A DNA stretch of 6,078 nt from an uncultured Saprospirales bacterium (lineage in GTDB: Bacteria > Bacteroidota > Bacteroidia > Chitinophagales > JADIYW01), in NCBI GenBank assembly GCA_938008535.1, contig CALLKF010000089.1, forward strand, positions 1 to 6,078, read 5' to 3'. The translations under genes and the position numbers were made by a program. The notes under the pieces were generated by a model. It saw only the letters and a list, made by a program, of their open reading frames with translations, ran no database searches and had not been told where the DNA came from. This document shows positions 1 through 6,067 of the stretch, one piece after another (positions within the stretch are counted from its first letter, which is position 1; every line of letters begins with the position of its first letter).

Positions 1-2124
1 ATTGTTTAATTTGGCAACATTTTCAGATAAAACACCTGCTCCATTTGTTACAGCACCTCCATGTAGGTATGATAATTTTTTATAATTATTTAGAGCATAA
101 TTTTTATTATTAGCATCAATTGTTGTATCTTCTGTAAATGTTCCTCCTTGTTTTATCGGTGTGCCAGTTAAGCCATTTCCAGTTAAGCCATTTTCAACAT
201 AAATAGGCTTACATATACTAGCCATCAATTTATTTTTTTTCTGAATTTCTGTATCTGAATCTAAAATACCTAAACATGGTGCTATGGTTGTACCATAAAA
301 CCAAGATAAACTTACATCTGTCAATAAAAATGGTGTTGGTGTTTCATACACCACAGTACCGCATGCAGCACCGGTTGCTGATTGTGTCGTAATTGTTTGT
401 TGGATTCTTACATTATTCCAATTCGCTGCAAATGGCACCGGTGTTGTAAATATTGTAGGATCAACAGTCAATGAACCCGTTACTGAGTATGATAATAATA
501 TAGCATTTGAAACATCACGAATTTCTATGATGTAATTCTTAGCTGTAAGAACATTCGTTCCAATTGAGCTTAGGTTTTGAATCGCTATTTGCAAGAATGT
601 ACCCATTGGATAAAAAGATGCACTGTAACTTGCCTCCACCGTTGAGCAGCTCACCGCTGGCACCGCATTTACTGTTATTGTCCAAACAGCTGTAGATGTT
701 TGTGCATTTGCATCTGTAAGCGTGTAGCCGACTGTATCTACTCCGGTATATCCGGTGCCTGGTGTATAGATTATTGTTTTTCCGTCCGGCTGTACCACCG
801 CTGTACCATTGCTAGGTGCTGTAGTTATCGTAATGGTTGGATTAGATGTAAAGAAGTCATTTGCAGTAGCTAAAATGCTTACCGCTGTATTAATCTGTGT
901 AGTAGAGACATCATTCTTTGCCACTGGCGGAGCAAATACCGCTGCATTAATTGTGCAAATTTTAGCTAATAACTTGTTTCTTTTTTGAATCTCGGTATCG
1001 CCGCCTGTAAACCCTAAACATGCAGGAATCGTCAATCCGGCAAACCAACTTTGGTTTATCAATCCGTTTACGAGCACTGTCAATGCATTCAAATCACCTT
1101 GAAAAGATGAAATTAAATTAGTCAGTGCTATGTTTATTGCATCAATGTAATCGTAAATTGGTGTCGGATCAAATGCGCTTCCACCGGAGCTTCCGCATAC
1201 TCCAGTTACCCAAATATTATCATTGCAGTCTTTGCATCCGCAGTCACAGTCGCCTAAAATTTCTTTTATTTTTTGGATATACAAACTCACATCTACTTTA
1301 ACACCGCATGCGTTATTGATATAGATGATGCTGTAATAACGTAATACATCATCCAATTTTGATTTTAATTCTTTTGCTGTTCTGGAATCCTTACCGCATT
1401 GCGCGTCATATGCTGCATTCAAGTTATTAATTCCGCATTTTAGTTCGCATATCGTATCGCAATCAACTATTGTAGATTCTTTACCGTACAATGTTGCTTG
1501 AATTGAAAACACCGGTGAAATGGTGATTAATCTTTCCGTTGTCACCTCAGATACGTAGGTACCATTTGCCAGGCGTTCATCCAGGTAATCCTTCAATGTT
1601 GTTTCAATATCCGCTTCATTTGTCTCAGCCGGATAGTTTATGACGTGCTCATAAGATATTTGTGTTGTGCCGGTATAGTCTGATTTGTCTGTGGACCGGA
1701 ATTTGGCACAAAAGCAATCCGCTTTTTGATCAATAACGATTTCAGGTTTTTTGAAATTTATTGTCTCAGAAAATGAATAATCGAATGTTTCTGCAGTATC
1801 TACATAATACCATTTGATATCCACTTTGTATAAACCATTAATGAAGCAACCGTGGCTATCCAATAAAAAGTCCGGAATGGCAGCAGAACCTAATTTAGTT
1901 CTATAATTAAATGGAACCGCCGGAGAAAAGTCATTTGTAACCGCCGGTGTATTGTAATATGCCGGCACATACAATGTACCAGTAGGCAAATAAATCTTTG
2001 TATTTATTTTTACCTTAGTTGAATCTAATCCTAATGCTGTATAATCCGTAGAATCCGTAATAATTACGTTATTCGGATTATTGGCAACATACTTAATGCC
2101 TATATTTAAAACTGGTTTATTCAT
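1..2124 (-). CDS. Large modular Cys-rich phage surface/tail-fibre-like protein with Ig-like domain, 3' end off the window
   Basis: The frame is open from an ATG at 2124 to the window edge: 708 codons, no stop, so the C-terminus is missing. Regions in order are: a beta-rich N-terminal part (about 1-135); a Cys-rich, largely helical part (about 137-310; 12 Cys, including C-x-C-x-C-x2-C at 293-300); a 32-residue module (359-390); a bacterial Ig/cadherin-like domain (about 399-487, with NGTAVV, YTPGTGYTG and YTLTDANAQTSTA); an unassigned beta-rich stretch (488-606); a second copy of the module (607-638); then NGLTG-NGLTG-TPIK-x-GG-x-FTEDTTID (645-670), a style seen in phage tail-fibre proteins. 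Ig-like domains are common on phage surface proteins. Its position downstream of the capsid gene fits a virion surface or tail role, but no receptor-binding or enzymatic domain is visible. No signal peptide or membrane segment is seen, which argues against a host cell-surface protein. The start lacks a Shine-Dalgarno site, as do its neighbours. The gene is certain; the exact role is inferred. Confidence 0.85.
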   Translation of the reverse strand, partial: MNKPVLNIGIKYVANNPNNVIITDSTDYTALGLDSTKVKINTKIYLPTGTLYVPAYYNTPAVTNDFSPAVPFNYRTKLGSAAIPDFLLDSHGCFINGLYKVDIKWYYVDTAETFDYSFSETINFKKPEIVIDQKADCFCAKFRSTDKSDYTGTTQISYEHVINYPAETNEADIETTLKDYLDERLANGTYVSEVTTERLITISPVFSIQATLYGKESTIVDCDTICELKCGINNLNAAYDAQCGKDSRTAKELKSKLDDVLRYYSIIYINNACGVKVDVSLYIQKIKEILGDCDCGCKDCNDNIWVTGVCGSSGGSAFDPTPIYDYIDAINIALTNLISSFQGDLNALTVLVNGLINQSWFAGLTIPACLGFTGGDTEIQKRNKLLAKICTINAAVFAPPVAKNDVSTTQINTAVSILATANDFFTSNPTITITTAPSNGTAVVQPDGKTIIYTPGTGYTGVDTVGYTLTDANAQTSTAVWTITVNAVPAVSCSTVEASYSASFYPMGTFLQIAIQNLSSIGTNVLTAKNYIIEIRDVSNAILLSYSVTGSLTVDPTIFTTPVPFAANWNNVRIQQTITTQSATGAACGTVVYETPTPFLLTDVSLSWFYGTTIAPCLGILDSDTEIQKKNKLMASICKPIYVENGLTGNGLTGTPIKQGGTFTEDTTIDANNKNYALNNYKKLSYLHGGAVTNGAGVLSENVAKLNN
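163..192 (-). repeat. Tandem 15-bp repeat encoding NGLTG twice
   Basis: Positions 178-192 and 163-177 are two adjacent 15-base units, identical at 14 of 15 bases, encoding NGLTG at residues 645-649 and 650-654. The following TPIK-x-GG-x-FTEDTTID resembles the short Gly/Thr segment often found in tail-fibre proteins of Bacteroidota phages and prophages; that comparison is from memory. The near-identity at DNA level points to a recent duplication or slippage event. Confidence 0.9.
211..306 (-). repeat. Internal protein repeat, copy 2 (SWF-x-G ... DTEIQK-x-NKL ... IC)
   Basis: Residues 607-638 of the large open gene, aligned gap-free with residues 359-390 (21 of 32 identical). Both copies keep two Cys 22 positions apart in the same register (C369/C390 and C617/C638), suggesting a disulfide or metal pair. 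This copy is followed directly by the NGLTG tail-fibre-like segment. The run of eight A in its QKKN codons is in frame. Confidence 0.9.
664..930 (-). other. Bacterial Ig/cadherin-like domain (Big_9-like) within the large gene
   Basis: Residues about 399-487 of the open gene carry the usual order of this fold: PPVAKND near the start, SILATANDF, TITTAPSNGTAVV, DGKTIIYTPGTGYTGVDTVGYTLTD split over two strands, then QTSTAVWTITV. In the family the pattern is roughly ANDD...VLANDTD...PANGTVTV..DGT.TYTP..G.TGTDSFTYT..D. The classical acidic NDTD calcium-type motif is reduced here to ANDF, so calcium binding is doubtful. Only one copy is seen, whereas many proteins have arrays. The assignment rests on pattern recognition, not on a profile search. 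Confidence 0.75.
955..1050 (-). repeat. Internal protein repeat, copy 1 (SWF-x-G ... DTEIQK-x-NKL ... IC)
   Basis: Residues 359-390 of the large open gene. They align without gaps to residues 607-638, with 21 of 32 residues identical. Shared positions include SWF, G, TI, CLG, DTEIQK, NKL, A and the closing IC. Many codons for identical residues differ at the third base, so the duplication is old or the copies have been held by protein-level selection. This copy ends just before the Ig-like domain. Confidence 0.9.
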
Positions 2125-2140
2125 AATATTATCGTTTAAT

Positions 2141-2183
2141 AAAAAATGGAATATAAGTGCAAAAATACTACCTATATTCCATT
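2141..2183 (-). terminator. A/T-rich hairpin with T-run after the 310-residue gene, possible weak terminator
   Basis: A perfect 11-bp inverted repeat (AATGGAATATA / TATATTCCATT, at 2145-2155 and 2173-2183) encloses a 17-base loop. On the minus strand the second arm runs into a stretch of T to 2141, the layout of a Rho-independent terminator. It starts 19 bases past the stop codon at 2203-2205. The stem has only two G-C pairs and the loop is long, so termination would be weak. It could equally be an mRNA-stability hairpin or an operator-like palindrome. The inverted repeat is certain; the function is inferred. Confidence 0.45.
2160..2167 (-). promoter_or_regulatory. Candidate Bacteroidota -7 promoter box for the large gene
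   Basis: The minus strand reads TATTTTTG, an exact match to the Bacteroidota -7 consensus TAnnTTTG. It lies 35 bases upstream of the ATG at 2124, inside the loop of the 2145-2183 inverted repeat. No TTG (-33 element) occurs at a suitable distance, and the region is so A/T-rich that a chance match is quite possible. Confidence 0.22.
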
Positions 2184-2202
2184 AACTTTTGTAAAAAATA
2201 GC

Positions 2203-3135
2203 CTATTTTGATAATTCAGATAGAATATTTTGTAGTTTAATTTTCAATATTGCCTCTCTTGAAACCTGTCGTGCGAATAAAAATTCTCTTACAGATTCAT
2301 TTGGTGAGTCTACTGCAAATAAAACCTCTTTGTCGTCTTTCAAATGAAATCCTTTTGTTTTTTCACTGTAAGTTAAAATTCCTTTTTCTTTCAGTGCTTT
2401 TGCCAAACCAACTGCTTCCTGTGACGGAGAAAATTCAGCAACAAACAATTTAGACTTAACGGAATTTAACAAGAACTGTTTAACTAACGAAACAATCTGT
2501 TCTTTACCGCCTTCCATTAACGCTAATCCATCTACTGCCTGCCATGCTTCGTTTAATTTCGTGTTTTTTGCAATCGTCTTGATAATTTCAAAACCGGCAT
2601 CTGTTTTAGCCGTTTCATCAATTAGTAAAGACATTTTAACCGCATTCTCCATTGATAAAACCTCAGTTGGCTGAGAATTTTTAAATGCTTCGGTTAAATC
2701 CTTGCAATGAACTACGCCATCAAACATCTCAACTAAAGAAAGGTATTCAATAAGTCGCAAATTTGGTAACGAGTCACCATAAACCGCCATTTGAAAATCT
2801 TCAAAAACTATTGGCTTGATGTCAATCGGTTCTTCAAATTTACCAACTGCATTTCTGTAAATCTTATGGCTTTCAGTTACACTGTCAGCGCCTTTATAGA
2901 TAACAATATGCTTATTTATTTCTTCACCAGGTTTTGCATAATTCAGATAATAAATACCAGGTAATAAATAATTTCCCTGTGCCATCTGTTTGTCCTTTGC
3001 ATCGGTAAGCGCTTTGTCGTAACCAGAGCTTACTTTAAAAAGGTAAGGTACGCCTTTGTTTGCTTCTGCAAATTTTAATCTATCAGCAATGATAGCGAGT
3101 TTTTGTTCGTCTGTTTTTGGAGTAATTTGAGCCAT
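2203..3135 (-). CDS. Uncharacterised 310-residue protein following the capsid gene
   Basis: I do not recognise the family. The protein is 310 residues, soluble-looking, with no signal peptide or membrane segment and a single Cys (C144). Residues 1-60 are mostly polar and helical. Residues about 61-120 contain likely beta strands (PGIYYLNYAKPG, HIVIYKG). From about 125 it looks helical. The last 75 residues (SPSQEAVGLAKALKEKGIL ... REAILKIKLQNIL) may form a small helix-turn-strand domain with a helical tail, but no fold is claimed. The ATG at 3135 has an A/T-only leader without a Shine-Dalgarno site; the next in-frame ATG, at residue 51, would remove a well-formed N-terminus. The stop is TAG, with a TAA seven codons later. 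Lying between the major capsid gene and a large surface or tail gene, it is probably a virion or head-completion component, by position only. Confidence 0.85.
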   Translation of the reverse strand: MAQITPKTDEQKLAIIADRLKFAEANKGVPYLFKVSSGYDKALTDAKDKQMAQGNYLLPGIYYLNYAKPGEEINKHIVIYKGADSVTESHKIYRNAVGKFEEPIDIKPIVFEDFQMAVYGDSLPNLRLIEYLSLVEMFDGVVHCKDLTEAFKNSQPTEVLSMENAVKMSLLIDETAKTDAGFEIIKTIAKNTKLNEAWQAVDGLALMEGGKEQIVSLVKQFLLNSVKSKLFVAEFSPSQEAVGLAKALKEKGILTYSEKTKGFHLKDDKEVLFAVDSPNESVREFLFARQVSREAILKIKLQNILSELSK

Positions 3136-3154
3136 AAATTCAATTTAATTTTTA

Positions 3155-3194
3155 TTTTAAAAATAGCAGCTGTCCGGAAAATCCGAACAGCCGC
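3155..3194 (-). terminator. Strong Rho-independent terminator after the major capsid gene
   Basis: Two 13-base arms, 3182-3194 and 3166-3178, pair fully (11 Watson-Crick pairs and 2 G-U) around a 3-base loop. On the minus strand the hairpin is followed at once by TATTTTTAAAA, a T-rich tract. This is G/C-rich in an otherwise A/T-rich gap and starts 9 bases after the capsid stop codon. The T-tract is on the minus-strand side only, so the direction is clear. It should end or reduce transcription coming from the scaffold and capsid genes. Confidence 0.85.
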
Positions 3195-3203
3195 ATATAG
3201 TGT

Positions 3204-4757
3204 TTAAGAAATAGTTGTAGGCTGTAATAAGATACACTCACTTGCCAGCGGAGAAACAACAGTGAATTCCGGTAATCTGCGTTTTTCAGCAAAATCACAA
3301 GTTCCAATCTGCGGCACTCCGGCACCACCGTCTACCATTTCATACTGCTCGTCACGAATACGGCCAGCGTAATCTTTTTTGAACAATACTTGTACTGGTG
3401 GTACATCGATCATTTGACCTGTTGCCATGTTTTTCACGGTTGTCATTTTGTTTGGAATGAACATACCAGTGTTGTTGTAACCGATTCCCCACTGATTGCT
3501 ATCAGTAAACATGTTGAATGGAATCAATTCAATTTTAACACCTCTCCAATCAATCATGTTGGAAGTGAAGTTGAAGTTAATACCATCTGATGTAGAAGAG
3601 AACGGCATCACACGCATGTTGGTTAACCATGTAGACGGAATCAATGCTGTGCTTGTTTGTAAGTCAGCATATAATCCAGAACCAACAAACAGTTTACCGG
3701 ATTTAATACCTCTAGCGATACAGAAATCAATGATTGGGTTGATTGTATTCGCAAAAGTTATTGAACCAGGAGTTGTTTGAATGATTGTACCACCATTTAC
3801 TGCAATTGCAGTCATGATACCATTTGATTGGCGCGTGTGTCTTGATGTGCTCAATACAGACGTTGCAGTTTCTTTTTGTCCAAAAAGGATTGCTGAAACC
3901 AAACGGTTTTGTGTTTCTTCTTCCAATTGGAAGTCCAAATCTGAAACCATTAAGTCCAATTTTCCTCCACGGCCATTCATAATTCCGCATTTCCAGTTTC
4001 TTGCTGTTGCACCTGCAGTACCAGAGAAATTAATCGTTGCATCTGAGATTGTGAATCCAGACTCATAGATATTTGGGTAAATCTGCAATAATGCGTTATC
4101 ACTGCAAGAACGTTCAGCGCGTGAATTACCAACAAAGAACAATTTTCCACCGGTTGTTACTGCCGGAGCTGCCTGAGTTGTCAATGGAACGCAAATTAAT
4201 ACGTTTGCAGATGATGTACCGCCGGCACCGCCTGGTGTCATAGCTGCATTCGCATCCGTAACACCCATATTTTTCAGGTTGTTACCTGTACCGTTGTCGA
4301 TACCAACTACACGCACCTGGAAACGAGTTTGGTCAATTTCCAAAATTTGGTTTAAGTCTGCTACGATTCCGTTTGCTAAAGAATAAGTTGCCGGCAATAC
4401 AATTTTCACTGCATTGTTAACACCTGTATTCGTAATTGTAGCACCGGTAATATAACGTTTTTGACGTTCATAGATTTCGAAACCTACCTTGTAGTCGCTT
4501 GTTGTGGAGGTTGATACCAATCCTAAATAGCGCAATCCAGCCAAAAAGTTTTGTGTTGGATCATAAAGGTTGGTTTTTCTAATTTTCATCCATGTAGAAT
4601 GCATTAAATATCTACGGATTGTGGAGTCGGTAATACCTGAGATATTAAGGAATCCGGATAAATCTACACCTTTTCCATATTGTTGGAGTGTAGTATTTAT
4701 AAGGTTTACGTTGCCCGTGAATAAGGGGGCAAAGTCGGTTTGTTCTGAGATTAACAT
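3204..4757 (-). CDS. Major capsid protein, HK97-fold type
   Basis: The protein is 517 residues and is expected to be the main shell subunit of the phage head. Several segments fit HK97-type capsid proteins. An N-terminal arm (1-60) leads into a beta-rich insertion (about 103-215) ending in GGKLFFVGNSRAERS. Then comes QIYPNIYESGFTIS (225-238), like the conserved N-x-x-Q/E-x-F strand after the E-loop. SDLDFQLEEETQNRLVSAIL (272-291) matches the long spine helix, followed by FGQ and NGIMTAI (312-318). Next are FANTINPIIDFCIARG and KLFVGSGLYADL (355-366), typical of the A domain. A P-domain-like end follows, with WRGVKIELIPF (404-414) and GMFIP (431-435). The family match is from recall of these patterns. 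The ATG at 4757 lies 42 bp from the upstream scaffold-like gene with no terminator between, so the two are probably one operon. A terminator follows its stop codon. No internal protease domain is fused to it. Confidence 0.85.
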   Translation of the reverse strand: MLISEQTDFAPLFTGNVNLINTTLQQYGKGVDLSGFLNISGITDSTIRRYLMHSTWMKIRKTNLYDPTQNFLAGLRYLGLVSTSTTSDYKVGFEIYERQKRYITGATITNTGVNNAVKIVLPATYSLANGIVADLNQILEIDQTRFQVRVVGIDNGTGNNLKNMGVTDANAAMTPGGAGGTSSANVLICVPLTTQAAPAVTTGGKLFFVGNSRAERSCSDNALLQIYPNIYESGFTISDATINFSGTAGATARNWKCGIMNGRGGKLDLMVSDLDFQLEEETQNRLVSAILFGQKETATSVLSTSRHTRQSNGIMTAIAVNGGTIIQTTPGSITFANTINPIIDFCIARGIKSGKLFVGSGLYADLQTSTALIPSTWLTNMRVMPFSSTSDGINFNFTSNMIDWRGVKIELIPFNMFTDSNQWGIGYNNTGMFIPNKMTTVKNMATGQMIDVPPVQVLFKKDYAGRIRDEQYEMVDGGAGVPQIGTCDFAEKRRLPEFTVVSPLASECILLQPTTIS

Positions 4758-4775
4758 GTTCTTTGAGTTTTTAAG

Positions 4776-4791
4776 TGATTAATTGATTAAT
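4776..4791. repeat. Tandem 8-bp repeat in the scaffold-capsid gap
   Basis: TGATTAAT occurs twice in direct tandem in the 42-bp gap (4758-4799). The second copy overlaps a quasi-palindrome (ATTAATTGATTAAT). No -7 box or terminator hairpin is visible in this gap. It may be simple A/T-rich sequence or a small site in the capsid mRNA leader; no function is claimed. Confidence 0.5.
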
Positions 4792-4799
4792 AATGTTTT

Positions 4800-6008
4800 T
4801 TACCAGCCTCCGCCACCTCTCTGATTCTTCACTTCCGCGATTTCCAGATTGGTATTGTCGCCACCGGCTTGTTGTCCTGCACCTTGTACATTATTATAAA
4901 TATCACTTACTTTCTGAAAAGCCTCAATAGACTTATTTTCCGTAATTGATGTTTCAATTTTGGTTTTAAATTCATCAAACAGTGCTTGTTTTTGGTTATG
5001 TAAATACAATGCTTCCAATACTGTCTTATCATCGATTCCGCTGAGCATTAAAACTTTGTTTCCATTCAAATCGCCTGAATAGACGATTTTATCTGATTGT
5101 AGTTTTAGTGCATCTTTGTCAAATGGCTTGGAAAATTCTGTTGCCACCTGGAAATCCTTTAATGAATTAACGTGTTGGTTGAATGTATCTTTAAAAGTTT
5201 TTACTTTGTCTACTGTGATTGTCGCCTCCGGTTGAACTTGATCCTGCGATTGTGCAGTTGGTGTAACCAAAGTCACCTTTTTTTCGTTTAGAAATTGTTT
5301 TTGTCCGGAAACTGCTTTTTCAATGTTTTCTTTTAATTGAAAATAGCGAGACGGATCGACTTTTTTTAAATCTTCTAAATCTTCGCCTAATCCAAAATTG
5401 TTTTCTGCATAAAGTTTTCTGTCTTCTTCGTCAAGGAAAGGTTTTTCGCGTTTTATGTAGTCTAGAATTAATTGATCTGACGGGATTTTTTCAACATCAA
5501 TAGATAGTGATTCCAAAATATCTGTTGCAGAATTACCGGCTTTCATAAGGTCCGCAATCTGCAAAAGTGTCGGATTTTCAAAAATATGCTTAAATTTTTC
5601 TGCCTGTTCTTTAACATCAGCCAATTGTTGCTCTGCAGCGGTTGCTTTTGTTTTATAATCAGTAGTTAAATAATCTTCGTCAATTTCTCTTCCAAACTTT
5701 TCTTTAATAGTAGAAAATACATCATGTGCATCAGTATTTACTGGTGCCGGCGTTTCTGTAACTTTTTTTTCCGGCTCTACATTCGTATTTTCTACTGCTG
5801 CCAGATTTTCGGTAGCAGTATCTTTGTTTTCAGTATTTTCAACTGCTATTGTTTCAGTTTTTACGCCTTTAAAATCATTATTTACCGCTTCCATATAGGA
5901 ACGGTCACTTGCAGCGTCACTACGAGAATGTTCAACGATTTGAATGTCTACAATTTCCGGAGTTTCTGTTGCTGGTGTTATAACTTCATCTTCTGGCATA
6001 AAATTCAT
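4800..6008 (-). CDS. Probable phage scaffolding / capsid-assembly protein
   Basis: Counted from the ATG at 6008 the product is 402 residues. It is acidic, rich in Glu, Lys, Asp, Thr and Ala, and has no Cys. Residues about 5-95 are low-complexity and probably disordered, with AVENT repeated at 55-59 and 71-75. Residues about 118-143 (ATAAEQQLADVKEQAEKFKH) look coiled-coil, and charged helices continue to about 235. A polar linker follows (241-266), then a mixed helical region, a Gly/Gln stretch (376-384) and the end RGGGGW. Scaffolding proteins typically sit just upstream of the capsid gene, are acidic and helical, and bind capsid subunits through the C-terminus; this gene fits all that can be seen. 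No maturation-protease motif is evident. A GTG at 6035 would add 9 residues, but a possible -7 box lies in that extension and GTG starts are less usual, so ATG 6008 (or ATG 5999) is preferred. The function is inferred mostly from position and composition. Confidence 0.75.
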   Translation of the reverse strand: MNFMPEDEVITPATETPEIVDIQIVEHSRSDAASDRSYMEAVNNDFKGVKTETIAVENTENKDTATENLAAVENTNVEPEKKVTETPAPVNTDAHDVFSTIKEKFGREIDEDYLTTDYKTKATAAEQQLADVKEQAEKFKHIFENPTLLQIADLMKAGNSATDILESLSIDVEKIPSDQLILDYIKREKPFLDEEDRKLYAENNFGLGEDLEDLKKVDPSRYFQLKENIEKAVSGQKQFLNEKKVTLVTPTAQSQDQVQPEATITVDKVKTFKDTFNQHVNSLKDFQVATEFSKPFDKDALKLQSDKIVYSGDLNGNKVLMLSGIDDKTVLEALYLHNQKQALFDEFKTKIETSITENKSIEAFQKVSDIYNNVQGAGQQAGGDNTNLEIAEVKNQRGGGGW

Positions 6009-6022
6009 TTTTTGTATAGTAG

Positions 6023-6030
6023 CAAATTTA
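6023..6030 (-). promoter_or_regulatory. Candidate Bacteroidota -7 promoter box upstream of the scaffold-like gene
   Basis: The minus strand reads TAAATTTG, an exact match to TAnnTTTG. It is 14 bases upstream of the ATG at 6008, so a transcript would have a leader of only a few bases. No TTG lies at the usual distance upstream. It could be chance in A/T-rich sequence. Confidence 0.2.
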
Positions 6031-6067
6031 TACACTTTTTTTTTGAAAATGTATCTATGTTATAACA

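Noticed and set aside
1..2124. Diversity-generating retroelement target or C-type lectin domain in the large gene
   Set aside because: No lectin fold motif, template repeat or reverse transcriptase is visible; the gene's end, where a variable region would lie, is outside the window.
2182..2205. Possible TAG recoding (as in some crAss-like phages), because the 310-residue gene ends in TAG with TAA soon after
   Set aside because: Read-through would add only about seven residues, the other two complete genes end in TAA, and no gene contains an in-frame TAG.
2250..2453. Plus-strand 67-codon frame opposite the 310-residue gene
   Set aside because: It is antisense to a well-formed gene, and its Leu-rich product is an artefact of complementary Lys/Glu codons.
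3727..3990. Minus-strand 87-codon frame inside the capsid gene
   Set aside because: It is out of frame with a confident capsid gene, and its Trp/Asn/Cys/His-rich product looks like a frame-shadow.
3390..4068. Several plus-strand frames of 66-95 codons opposite the capsid gene
   Set aside because: They overlap one another and the capsid gene, and their products have no protein-like pattern.
5724..6065. Plus-strand open frame of 113 codons
   Set aside because: It lies antisense to the scaffold-like gene, is dominated by Cys, Phe, Ile and Tyr as expected from the complement of Glu/Lys/Thr-rich coding sequence, and runs up to the probable adapter junction.
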